A DNA stretch of 35,464 bases, taken from contig JAQVXI010000020.1 in the NCBI GenBank assembly GCA_028709215.1, forward strand, positions 1 through 35,464. The letters are read 5' to 3'. Position 1 is the stretch's first letter. Every line of letters starts with the position of its first letter. This document shows, one piece after another, positions 26,431-32,884 of this stretch. The notes beneath the pieces are model-generated. The model did no database searches. It was given only the letters and a program-made list of their open reading frames with translations, and was not told the DNA's origin. The translations under genes were made by a program, and so were the position numbers. This DNA is from Bacteroidales bacterium. GTDB lineage: Bacteria > Bacteroidota > Bacteroidia > Bacteroidales > UBA1402.

Positions 26431-27597
26431 TTATTTTTTTAGTAGCAGGATGGTTTGTAAGGCTAAGTCAAAGAATACCAACTTGGCGTTCACATTATTC
26501 TCAATCTGACGTTCGGCCAGTTGCAGTTCTTCCATAAAGCCTTCAATGTTTTTGAAGTGTATAAAGGGAAAGAATTTGTTGGAAAAAACGGCCTCGGATG
26601 CATTGAGGTAACTTAGCTGGGGTTGATTGATGTTTCGTATATAGTTTTCCCGTATCATGTGCTGGGCATAACTTAGGTATTGTTTCTCTTGCTCGCGTCC
26701 CATTCTTGCCATTTCTTCTGCCCACAACTTCATTTCCTTGAGTGCTTTTTGTTTTTCGATGCGCTTTTCGGGGGAGAAGTTGGCGATGGTATAGGCTCCA
26801 CGCATGATGCGAACAAACGGATCCAAATAGGGATTGGACGCTTCTGCATTCTGAATGCATTCAACGGCTTTGGTAAAACTACCTTTGGCCAGACGGGCGC
26901 ATGTGTCGATTTCTTCTGCATTGCTCTGATTAAATTGCCGTTGCAATGCGGTGGTTATGGATGCTTGATCGATGCCGGGGATATGGATGCGTTGGGTTCT
27001 GGAAAGGATGGTGCTGAGCAAACGATCCGGTTGCGGGCTGACCAGCAAAAACAGGGTGTTGGCCGGTGGCTCTTCCAAGAGTTTGAGCAATTTGTTGGAG
27101 CAGCTTATATTCATTTTTTCCGGCATCCATATAATTACAATTTTATGGGTGGATTCGTAGGATTTTAAGCTGAGTTTTCGGATGATCACGTCGCTTTCCT
27201 CGGCGTATATCATGCCTTGTGCGTTGTCGGCACGAAGCCGGTTCATCCAGTTTGCGTAGGAAAAATAGGGACTTTCGACGAGTTGGTTGCGCCAATCTTT
27301 AAGAAAGTCGTCGCAAATCCAAGTCTTTTTTGAGTCCGGTTTGTGTATCGGGAAAATGGCATGTACGTCCGGGTGGACGTAGGCGTCAAACTTTTTACAG
27401 GAGGCACACATGCCACAGGCATCGGTTTCTCCCGGTGAAGTGCAGCAAATGTATCGGGCATATGCATAGGCCAAGGGCAGGCCTCCTGCACCTTCGGTTC
27501 CTGAAAACAATTGAGCATGAGGGATTTTTTGTTGGCGTACACTTGCCAACAAGGCCTCGATGATGTTCTTTTGTCCTATGATGTTACGAAAATACAT
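26431..27597 (-). CDS. holB: DNA polymerase III, delta prime subunit
   Basis: The start at 27597 (MYFRNIIGQKNIIEALLASV) is preferred: it begins with the normal clamp-loader N-terminus, and the promoter at 27618-27625 lies just upstream. A longer frame to 27675 adds unrelated residues and would overlap that promoter. 388 residues with the zinc-binding cysteines (CCTSPGETDACGMCASC), the sensor-type segment NKLLKLLEEPPANTLFLLVS and SRTQRI. The P-loop position reads GTEGAGGLPLA and lacks the Lys-Thr/Ser, as expected for the non-ATPase delta prime subunit of the clamp loader. Confidence 0.9.
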   Translation of the reverse strand: MYFRNIIGQKNIIEALLASVRQQKIPHAQLFSGTEGAGGLPLAYAYARYICCTSPGETDACGMCASCKKFDAYVHPDVHAIFPIHKPDSKKTWICDDFLKDWRNQLVESPYFSYANWMNRLRADNAQGMIYAEESDVIIRKLSLKSYESTHKIVIIWMPEKMNISCSNKLLKLLEEPPANTLFLLVSPQPDRLLSTILSRTQRIHIPGIDQASITTALQRQFNQSNAEEIDTCARLAKGSFTKAVECIQNAEASNPYLDPFVRIMRGAYTIANFSPEKRIEKQKALKEMKLWAEEMARMGREQEKQYLSYAQHMIRENYIRNINQPQLSYLNASEAVFSNKFFPFIHFKNIEGFMEELQLAERQIENNVNAKLVFFDLALQTILLLKK

Positions 27598-27617
27598 ACA
27601 AAATGGGCTACTTTTTA

Positions 27618-27625
27618 CAAAGATA
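27618..27625 (-). promoter_or_regulatory. Promoter -7 box of the holB-PSP1-gldH operon
   Basis: TATCTTTG on the minus strand, an exact TAnnTTTG match, 20 bases before the holB ATG. A TTG exists 23 bases upstream of the box, slightly farther than usual. It overlaps no gene if holB starts at 27597. Confidence 0.6.
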
Positions 27626-27655
27626 ATCAAAAGGACGTCCAATTGTGACAAGTCC

Positions 27656-27693
27656 AAAAAAAAGCAGGCAAGCAAATGAATTGCTTGCCTGCT
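27656..27693 (-). terminator. Rho-independent terminator of the small Cys/Lys-rich gene
   Basis: GCAGGCAAGCAA (27664-27675) and TTGCTTGCCTGC (27681-27692) form a perfect 12-bp stem with a 5-base loop. On the minus strand it is followed by eight T (27663-27656). It ends transcription coming from 27924. Confidence 0.93.
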
Positions 27694-27732
27694 GGATTGA
27701 TGTGAAAAAGTGCACGTTTGAACGTTTTTTCT

Positions 27733-27924
27733 TTATTTCTTGCTTACTTTTTTGCTTTCTTCTACCTTTTTAGTCTTTGTGCAATCTGACTTCTTTTCTG
27801 TTTCAGCTTTGCAGCATTCGGTTTTTTGTTTTGGGCATTCTGCCTTTTTGCTTTCGCCTTGAGCGGAAACGATGGCAGAAGCAGCAAAGAAGGCAAGGCT
27901 TGCCATTACGAATCTCATTTTCAT
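27733..27924 (-). CDS. Small secreted Cys/Lys-rich protein
   Basis: 63 residues. A signal peptide (MKMRFVMASLAFFAASAIVSAQ) is followed by about 40 mature residues made mostly of Lys, Glu, Thr and Ser with four Cys (ECP, ECC, DC). It has its own promoter (27971-28001) and a perfect terminator, so it is almost surely a real, independently expressed gene. I recognise no family. The Cys and Lys pattern might suit metal or polyanion binding, but this is a guess. Confidence 0.75.
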   Translation of the reverse strand: MKMRFVMASLAFFAASAIVSAQGESKKAECPKQKTECCKAETEKKSDCTKTKKVEESKKVSKK

Positions 27925-27970
27925 AGTTTTGTTTGTTTTTGGTTTGACTTCATTTATTTATCAAGCGATT

Positions 27971-28001
27971 CAAAGATCGCATCAATTTTGATTTTTTGCA
28001 A
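27971..28001 (-). promoter_or_regulatory. Promoter of the small Cys/Lys-rich gene
   Basis: On the minus strand TTG (28001-27999) and GATCTTTG (27978-27971) are 20 bases apart; the -7 box has one mismatch. It lies about 46 bases before the ATG at 27924. Confidence 0.5.
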
Positions 28002-28056
28002 CCCAAAAAAGGTTAATAGCATTGGTTCATAATCAATTACGGGAACTTATAAATTC

Positions 28057-28089
28057 TTTGTGTCATTTAAAATAAAATGTCTATTTTTG
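28057..28089 (+). promoter_or_regulatory. tRNA-Ser promoter
   Basis: TTTG (28057-28060) and TATTTTTG (28082-28089), an exact TAnnTTTG, are separated by 21 bases. The tRNA begins 11 bases after the -7 box. Confidence 0.75.
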
Positions 28090-28099
28090 CTCGCGCTAA

Positions 28100-28186
28100 G
28101 GAGAGTTGCCAGAGTGGTCGATCGGGCCGCACTCGAAATGCGGTGTACGGGTGACTGTACCGGGGGTTCGAATCCCTCACTCTCCG
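28100..28186 (+). tRNA. tRNA-Ser (anticodon CGA)
   Basis: 87 nt. The acceptor strand GGAGAGT (28100-28106) pairs with ACTCTCC (28179-28185), followed by discriminator G. The anticodon arm CCGCA-CTCGAAA-TGCGG has anticodon CGA, reading UCG (Ser). A long variable arm (TACGGGTGACTGTACC) and the T arm GGGGG-TTCGAAT-CCCTC complete a class II tRNA. CCA is not encoded. The 3' end is the apparent attachment site of accessory DNA. Confidence 0.97.
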
Positions 28187-28187
28187 C
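28171..28187 (+). repeat. att-like direct repeat, copy in tRNA-Ser
   Basis: The 17 bases AATCCCTCACTCTCCGC at the tRNA 3' end recur exactly at 28355-28371, 184 bp downstream. Such duplication of a tRNA 3' end is the usual mark of site-specific integration. Confidence 0.75.
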
Positions 28188-28316
28188 AGAAAAGCATGGA
28201 TTTTGCGCCGTTAGGCATCCTTGCAACAGAAACCCGAACCATCAAGCTTGCTTGAGAGGTTCGGGTTTCTGATTGTAAGGACATTCCGAAGGAATGCAAA
28301 ATCCATGCTTTTCTGC
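28186..28316. repeat. 131-nt long hairpin abutting tRNA-Ser
   Basis: The outer arms 28186-28206 and 28296-28316 are perfectly complementary over 21 bp. A middle stem pairs CCTTGCAA (28219-28226) with TTGTAAGG (28273-28280), one G-T pair included. An inner 14-bp stem pairs CAGAAACCCGAACC (28227-28240) with 28258-28271, and TCAAG/CTTGA closes the tip. The first base is the tRNA discriminator G. It may be a structured RNA made by readthrough from the tRNA, a MITE-like insertion, or a DNA cruciform used in recombination. There is no T-run, so it is not a normal terminator. Confidence 0.85.
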
Positions 28317-28354
28317 AAGGAGTCCCAAAATGGGATCACGGCTCGCAGAGACGC

Positions 28355-28371
28355 AATCCCTCACTCTCCGC
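28355..28371 (+). repeat. att-like direct repeat, second copy of tRNA-Ser 3' end
   Basis: Exact 17-bp copy of 28171-28187. The 184-bp unit between the copies consists almost wholly of the long hairpin, and accessory DNA follows. Confidence 0.75.
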
Positions 28372-28379
28372 TGGAATGT

Positions 28380-28458
28380 CTGGACAAAAACAGACAACAA
28401 ATGGACAAAAGCCTACAAGTCAATGATTTGTAGGCTTTTTCATTTGTGCTTTGTCCAG
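28380..28458. repeat. Nested hairpin with TGGACAAA motifs; bidirectional terminator inside
   Basis: The outer arms CTGGACAAA (28380-28388) and TTTGTCCAG (28450-28458) enclose a perfect 12-bp hairpin, AAAAGCCTACAA (28407-28418) / TTGTAGGCTTTT (28428-28439), with T-runs on both strands, fit to terminate in either direction. TGGACAAA recurs at 28402-28409, and TTTGTCC at 28495-28501. Repeats of this sort are common beside the integrase at the ends of Bacteroidetes integrative elements (from memory); no integrase gene is present here. Confidence 0.65.
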
Positions 28459-28500
28459 CGTAAAAGACATGAAAAAGCCCCGAAAAGACACAAATTTGTC

Positions 28501-28614
28501 CTAAATTGACCTCTCGCTGTCCAAATTTGTACAGTCTGTATACAGGTTGCTTACTATTTTTGCTATCTTATCTTTCATTTGAGTTGCTCGCTGAATTACG
28601 GTTGAAGTTTCCAT
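28501..28614 (-). CDS. Possible small ORF, 37 residues, or gene remnant
   Basis: ATG at 28614, stop at 28501-28503; the product begins METSTVIQRATQMKDKIAKI. Codon use looks coding and an amphipathic helix is plausible, but the end runs into the TGGACAAA repeat zone, so it may be a gene cut off by rearrangement. It follows the fragment at 28621-28737 by six bases. No family recognised. Confidence 0.3.
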   Translation of the reverse strand: METSTVIQRATQMKDKIAKIVSNLYTDCTNLDSERSI

Positions 28615-28620
28615 AATCTA

Positions 28621-28737
28621 TTACAACGATTTAATGCTTTTTCTGTATTGTTTCAAATCTGCCTCTTGAGCGTTATCTAATATGGTCTGAATTTCCCGAA
28701 TAAGTTTCTCCCTGTCATGGGGTAAGAACCCATTTCT
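28621..28737 (-). pseudogene. Remnant reading frame, ~38 codons
   Basis: On the minus strand a frame opens after a stop near 28738 and runs to the stop at 28621-28623, with residues such as HDREKLIREIQTILDNAQEA in it. The composition is protein-like (charged amphipathic helix), but no convincing start codon is in frame. I read it as the tail of a decayed gene or a small protein with an unusual start. Confidence 0.3.
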
Positions 28738-28743
28738 TCAGAA

Positions 28744-29151
28744 TTAAAATTTGTAATGCTGAAGCGATGGCGGATTCGTGCTTAAGTCATAGCAATCAAT
28801 CGATTCCATTGACACCCTAAAATATACCAGTTCACGATAATTACCATAAAGCCTTGGCAAAACGGGATTGGTAGAGTAGATTTCCCTCGCGATTTCATCC
28901 GGCACATCGAGGACGGCATTCCCGGTGATCCGGACAGAAATGTTCCCCGGCATGGCAAGTAATTCGACCGATGGATTATTCTGCAATTGCCCATAAACCT
29001 CTTTTCCGGGTGCAGTGGCAAAATAGAGTGTGTTGGTTTGTTCCTCTATCTTCATCACTTGGAATACTCTGATTTTGGGTTTTCCATCGCTTCCGACCGT
29101 TGCTAATGCCAACTCCTTATGTAGGCGTAAGAAACCGTAAATTTCATTCAT
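28744..29151 (-). CDS. Pyridoxamine 5'-phosphate oxidase-like flavin protein
   Basis: 135 residues, a single split-barrel FMN-binding domain: LALATVGSDGKPKIRVFQ, TLYFATAPGKEVYGQLQNNP, SVELLAM and VRITGNAVL. Small proteins of this family bind FMN or F420 and reduce or bind quinones, haem or drugs; the substrate is unknown. It starts one base after the stop of the NAD(P)-binding gene, so the two form an operon, perhaps a redox response module controlled by the AraC regulator upstream. Confidence 0.85.
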   Translation of the reverse strand: MNEIYGFLRLHKELALATVGSDGKPKIRVFQVMKIEEQTNTLYFATAPGKEVYGQLQNNPSVELLAMPGNISVRITGNAVLDVPDEIAREIYSTNPVLPRLYGNYRELVYFRVSMESIDCYDLSTNPPSLQHYKF

Positions 29152-29152
29152 A

Positions 29153-29803
29153 TTAGTAACCTATCGTAAAGCGTTCCTGATGATGTGCCGGAGCTTCCAG
29201 TTCATCAATCATAGCTTTGGCATAATCCTGAACGGAGATTTTGCTTTCCCCCTTATCGTTCACAATCAGGTCATCTTTTCCCAGACGGTAGTTTCCGGTG
29301 CGTTCGCCCGGCTCAATGCTTCCTGCCGGAGAGAAAAATACCCAGTCGATTTCTTTTTCGTTCATCAGGGTGTCGAGATAGAACTCGCCGAGTGATTTTA
29401 CACCGCCCATAATTTCGGTAGGGATAGCACCGGAATCCACTACACGCAAGCCGGGAGCCACGAAAAGCGTACCCGCACCGCCTACGATAAGCAGGCGTTT
29501 AGTTCCCGCTTTCTTTACTCCCTCGAGGATAGCCGGATAGGTCGTCAGCGTTTCTTCGTAGATGTTCGGATTAATCCATCCCGGATTGTATGCGCTGATA
29601 ACGGCATCCGCGCCTTTTGAGATTTCGGCTACCGTGGCGGCATTAGAAACATCTGCCCTAACGATTGTAAGGTCTGCGTTTGAGATTTTGACATTTTCGG
29701 GATTGCGAACGACCGCCGTAACTTTGATACCCCTGTTTAATGCTTCATTCAGGATAGCGGAACCGATGAATCCGCTTGCTCCTATCAATACGATTTTGTT
29801 CAT
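29153..29803 (-). CDS. NAD(P)-binding oxidoreductase (atypical SDR, NmrA/flavin reductase-like)
   Basis: I place the start at 29803 (MNKIVLIGASGFIGSAILNEAL); the -7 box TACTTTTG at 29843-29850 overlaps a longer frame starting at 29845 and so excludes it. 216 residues with the Rossmann motif GASGFIGS at the N-terminus, then NADLTIVRADVSN, ADAVISAYNPG and LLIVGGAGTLF. It resembles the COG2910-type NADH-flavin reductases. No YxxxK active site is apparent, consistent with the atypical class. Confidence 0.87.
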   Translation of the reverse strand: MNKIVLIGASGFIGSAILNEALNRGIKVTAVVRNPENVKISNADLTIVRADVSNAATVAEISKGADAVISAYNPGWINPNIYEETLTTYPAILEGVKKAGTKRLLIVGGAGTLFVAPGLRVVDSGAIPTEIMGGVKSLGEFYLDTLMNEKEIDWVFFSPAGSIEPGERTGNYRLGKDDLIVNDKGESKISVQDYAKAMIDELEAPAHHQERFTIGY

Positions 29804-29842
29804 TGCTGTACTTTTTAATGGTTTATATTCTTTAATACGATG

Positions 29843-29893
29843 CAAAAGTACAGCCTTATCAGACGGAGATAATGATACATATCCGTCCGATAA
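29843..29893 (-). promoter_or_regulatory. Promoter and AraC-type operator for the redox pair
   Basis: The minus-strand -7 box TACTTTTG (29843-29850) is an exact TAnnTTTG match. Directly upstream lies an inverted repeat of 12-bp arms, TTATCAGACGGA (29856-29867) and TCCGTCCGATAA (29882-29893), with one mismatch. No -33 TTG is present, so the arms replace it, as expected for an activator-dependent promoter. The AraC gene ends 24 bases farther upstream. Confidence 0.6.
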
Positions 29894-29917
29894 TGGTAAA
29901 TCTCCGACAATGATAGA

Positions 29918-30760
29918 TTATTGCTTGGTGGAATCCCTGAATTGAGCAGGTGTTATGCCCGTATGCTTGCGGAAATACTTGTTGAAGTTTGTTGGTTCGT
30001 CGAAACCGAGTTCGTAGCCTATTTCTTTTACAGACAAACCGCTATATGCCAATAATCTCTTGGTTTCGAGAATGATACGCGAATTGATATAGACTTTAGG
30101 TGTTCCTCCGGTAAGAGCCTTGACCTCTTTGGATAAAGTCTTTTCATTCGTTCCCAGCAGAGCAACATAATACTCCGTACTTCTGTTTTCTCTAAAATGT
30201 TCTTCAACAGCATTATAGAATTTCTGTCCGACATTATTTATTACCGGAGGATAGGTCGCGGAATGTTGCCTTTCGGCTTCAAGTAAAAGAATCCGCAGAT
30301 AACTTTGGGCTATCCCTGTCTGGAAATCATCGCCGGGCTTATTCAGTTCTTCATCCAACAATGCGATAATGCTTCCTGCAAGTTGAGGGCAAACGGGTAC
30401 GGTTTTATTGAGATTGACCGGATTAAGGATTTCGGATGTATACAGGAAATTGGCATCAAGTTCGGTTATCGTGAAGAAAGAACTTGTAAACAGAATCATT
30501 TTGCCGGTATAATCAGATATGGTGTCAAACTCGCAAACCTGACCGGACGATATAATCAGCAATTCATTTGCTTTTATGGAAATTTCCCGAAAGTCTATCC
30601 GATGTGTTGCATGTCCCTCGGTAAGCCACACAATTTGATAAAAGCTTGCCTTATGGGGCTGACCGAGTAGTTTAGGCAACTCCTTGGTAAACTGTAAATC
30701 TTTAACTTCTATCTCAATGGGTAGAGTTTTGAAATCAAATGTTCTGATGTTATCTTCCAT
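29918..30760 (-). CDS. AraC-family transcriptional regulator
   Basis: Start at 30760 (MEDNIRTFDFKTLPIE), because the promoter box TATCTTTG at 30806-30813 overlaps the alternative start at 30808. 280 residues: an N-terminal cupin-like sensing domain (about residues 20-150) and a C-terminal double helix-turn-helix (KRLLAYSGLSVKEIGYELGF and NKYFRKHTGITPAQFR). It probably controls the two redox genes downstream through the repeat at 29856-29893. The ligand is unknown. Confidence 0.9.
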   Translation of the reverse strand: MEDNIRTFDFKTLPIEIEVKDLQFTKELPKLLGQPHKASFYQIVWLTEGHATHRIDFREISIKANELLIISSGQVCEFDTISDYTGKMILFTSSFFTITELDANFLYTSEILNPVNLNKTVPVCPQLAGSIIALLDEELNKPGDDFQTGIAQSYLRILLLEAERQHSATYPPVINNVGQKFYNAVEEHFRENRSTEYYVALLGTNEKTLSKEVKALTGGTPKVYINSRIILETKRLLAYSGLSVKEIGYELGFDEPTNFNKYFRKHTGITPAQFRDSTKQ

Positions 30761-30805
30761 AACTTCCCTATAATCAAGTTCGCTTATGATATTATATATC
30801 TTTCG

Positions 30806-30813
30806 CAAAGATA
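30806..30813 (-). promoter_or_regulatory. -7 box of the AraC regulator gene
   Basis: TATCTTTG on the minus strand, an exact TAnnTTTG match, about 46 bases before the ATG at 30760. No clear TTG upstream. Confidence 0.5.
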
Positions 30814-30886
30814 CGATTTCCTTGCTGATAATCCATTCTCCTCTTCGACTTTTAGTGCAGATATATCAATATTTTACGGATATATT

Positions 30887-30916
30887 TTGCTACTATTATA
30901 GTTTTACCTATATTTG
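30887..30916 (+). promoter_or_regulatory. Promoter of the hipBA-type operon
   Basis: TTG (30887-30889, in TTTTG) and TATATTTG (30909-30916) with a 19-base spacer, a full match to the Bacteroidetes consensus. Transcription would start near 30923, which rules out the TTG at 30914 as translation start. Confidence 0.75.
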
Positions 30917-30937
30917 CAGAGTGAAACAGATAAAGAT

Positions 30938-31228
30938 ATGTACAGCGAGTTATACGAAAAATCAGGCAGTGAACTAATCCGGGAGATGGGCAAGCGATAC
31001 GGCGACTATCGAAAGCGGATGGGATATACACAGAAGGAAGTTGCAGAGAAATCCGGTTTGAGTATATTCACCATCAGTTCCTTTGAGAACGGTTCTTCTA
31101 CCGGAATCACGATGGCTTCGTTTATCAAGCTGCTCCGGGCTATCGACAGTCTGGAAGAGATAGAGAAACTGTTGCCCGAACTGCCAGTCAGCCCACGCGA
31201 GCTATTTAAGAAACAAAGCAAAAAGTAG
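30938..31228 (+). CDS. HipB-like XRE-family antitoxin
   Basis: 96 residues from the ATG at 30938 (MYSELYEKSGSELIREMGKR). The helix-turn-helix runs from about residue 25 to 75 (RMGYTQKEVAEKSGLSIFTISSFENG). It is followed after 3 bases by the HipA-like kinase gene, the standard antitoxin-toxin order. It should bind the toxin and repress the operon. No obvious palindrome was found in the promoter. Confidence 0.88.
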   Translation: MYSELYEKSGSELIREMGKRYGDYRKRMGYTQKEVAEKSGLSIFTISSFENGSSTGITMASFIKLLRAIDSLEEIEKLLPELPVSPRELFKKQSKK

Positions 31229-31231
31229 GAT

Positions 31232-32485
31232 ATGGAAACGAATGTGGTAAAAGTGAAGCTGTGGGGAATGGATGTTGGCTACCTCTCGTGGGATAAGAAA
31301 GCGGGAGTAGCTGTTTTTGAATACGCCCCTTCGTTCCCGCAGCAAGGATTGGATATTGCACCGCTCACCATGTCCATCGCTTCCCCGCGCAGCCAAAAGC
31401 AACTGCCGTGGACGGGAGATAAAGATAAACTATATCAGGGACTTCCGCCCATGATTGCAGATTCCCTGCCCGACAAATGGGGTAACTCCCTTTTCAAGGC
31501 ATGGTTGCGGGACAATAAAATTCCGACAAAGAAAACTTCTCCCGTTGACCACCTTTCATTTATCGGCAGTCGGGCAATGGGAGCATTGGAATACGAACCT
31601 GCACAACGGCTGGGTGATAACTCCGCATTTTCGGTGGATGTACAACGACTGTATGAGTTTGCTAAACAAGTATTGAATGAAAGGGAAGCGACCGTACTGA
31701 ATCAGGAAAATTCTATTCTGTGGCAGGATTTGGTGAAAATAAGTTCTTCGCCGGGAGGTAAACGCCCGAAAGCGATTATTGCTTTGAATAAAGTGACAGG
31801 AGAAGTTATTTCCGGGCAGGGAATAATTCCCGAAGGCTTTCAGCACTACATCCTTAAATACGATGATAATTCAGCTTATCCTTTGGCTAAACTGGAATAC
31901 GTCTATTACCGAATGGCGTTAGAAGCCGGAATTTATATGATGCCGTCCGAGCTTCGTACCTACGGGGAGATAACCCACTTCCTGACCCAGCGTTTCGACC
32001 GTATCGGAAACGAGAAAATACACGCCCAAACATTGGCAGCCATGTCGCCCTCAAGTGATAGTTACGAGGATGTTTTTGCGGTTATTAGGCGGCTGAACCT
32101 GCCTTATGAAGATAGCCGACAGCAATACCTGCGGATGGTTTTCAATGTACTTGCCCGGAATGTGGACGATCATTCCAAGAACTTTTCGTTCTGCATGAGC
32201 CGTGATGGAGTTTGGCGGTTATCGCCTGCATACGATTTGACATTTAGTGTGGATTTGGCTGCTCCCGCTTATTCCAACAGGCACTCTTTGACTGTGAATG
32301 GCAAGAATGAAGATATTTCCCGTGAAGATTTGGAAACGGTGGGTCTGAATAACGACATACAGGATTACAAAGCCTTGATTGATATGGTCGCCTATGCGGT
32401 AGCTCGATTTGAAGATTATGCAAAGGAAGTGGGAGTGGATGAAAAACTAATCGGGAATATGCAGGCTGATTTCGTGAAGGTCTAA
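31232..32485 (+). CDS. HipA-like serine/threonine kinase toxin
   Basis: 417 residues. The N-terminal HipA domain has GLPPMIADSLPDKWG and LSFIGSRAMGALEYEP. The kinase core has SPGGKRPKAII at the phosphate-binding loop, catalytic Asp312 in NVDDHSKNFSF and the metal-binding AYDLTFS. All key residues are present, so it is probably active. HipA of E. coli phosphorylates glutamyl-tRNA synthetase and causes persistence; the target of this branch is unknown. It forms an operon with the HTH gene before it. Confidence 0.9.
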   Translation: METNVVKVKLWGMDVGYLSWDKKAGVAVFEYAPSFPQQGLDIAPLTMSIASPRSQKQLPWTGDKDKLYQGLPPMIADSLPDKWGNSLFKAWLRDNKIPTKKTSPVDHLSFIGSRAMGALEYEPAQRLGDNSAFSVDVQRLYEFAKQVLNEREATVLNQENSILWQDLVKISSSPGGKRPKAIIALNKVTGEVISGQGIIPEGFQHYILKYDDNSAYPLAKLEYVYYRMALEAGIYMMPSELRTYGEITHFLTQRFDRIGNEKIHAQTLAAMSPSSDSYEDVFAVIRRLNLPYEDSRQQYLRMVFNVLARNVDDHSKNFSFCMSRDGVWRLSPAYDLTFSVDLAAPAYSNRHSLTVNGKNEDISREDLETVGLNNDIQDYKALIDMVAYAVARFEDYAKEVGVDEKLIGNMQADFVKV

Positions 32486-32492
32486 AAGCCCT

Positions 32493-32538
32493 GTGCAAGG
32501 TGCAAGTATCTATATATAGATAGACTTGCACCTTGCAC
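32493..32538. repeat. Long hairpin after the hipA-like gene
   Basis: GTGCAAGGTGCAAGT (32493-32507) pairs perfectly with 32524-32538, 15 bp. The loop itself is the self-complementary ATCTATATATAGAT, followed by AG. It begins 8 bases after the stop. There is no T-run, so it may stabilise the mRNA or be a factor-dependent terminator. Confidence 0.75.
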
Positions 32539-32589
32539 TGCGGATAAATAATTAGTAATCAGAATTGTTATTTATTCAAGAAGATATTG

Positions 32590-32752
32590 TATCTTTGAAC
32601 CCGAGTATTGTGGAGACAATGGGAAGCAAACCCAAGACAAGAGTTCCATTTTGCAGTGCGCTCTTATCCGTACCCCACAAGCAAAAAATAAGATATAATA
32701 CATTGAACTTAAATAGGTTGGAGTATCAGGTTCATCGACCTCTCTCTCCGCA
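32590..32752 (+). other. tRNA-like sequence with promoter, or right-end att remnant
   Basis: An exact -7 box TATCTTTG stands at 32590-32597. Fifteen bases on, GGAGACA (32612-32618) can pair in 6 of 7 positions with TCTCTCC (32742-32748), followed by GCA. The 24 bases 32729-32752 (GGTTC, N5, CCTCTCTCTCCGCA) match the 3' end of tRNA-Ser in 18 of 24 positions. The interior is 30-40 nt too long for a tRNA and no clear anticodon arm is seen. It may be a decayed tRNA-Ser, a chromosomal att fragment of an integrated element, or a structured RNA. No protein is supported here. Confidence 0.4.
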
Positions 32753-32884
32753 AAGCATCAAAGAAAAATCAATAGAACTTCCGTAAATTAGATGTTTACA
32801 GGGGTTCTTGTTTTAGGGGACAATGCAAAAAAAAACAGCGTTTTTGGAGTGCTTTCTACGGACAAATTCAGGGTTAGTGACTGA

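Noticed and set aside
26882-27560. Loss of the P-loop lysine in the delta prime subunit as a defect
   Set aside because: Delta prime subunits normally lack ATPase function, so this is expected.
28060-28272. 70-codon frame running across tRNA-Ser
   Set aside because: It overlaps a clear tRNA and hairpin.
28186-28316. Considered as a terminator for tRNA-Ser or as a retron/CRISPR-like element
   Set aside because: No T-run follows, there is no reverse transcriptase and there are no repeat-spacer units.
32565-32786. 73-codon plus-strand frame after hipA
   Set aside because: It begins with TTG upstream of a promoter box and crosses the tRNA-like sequence; composition is not protein-like.
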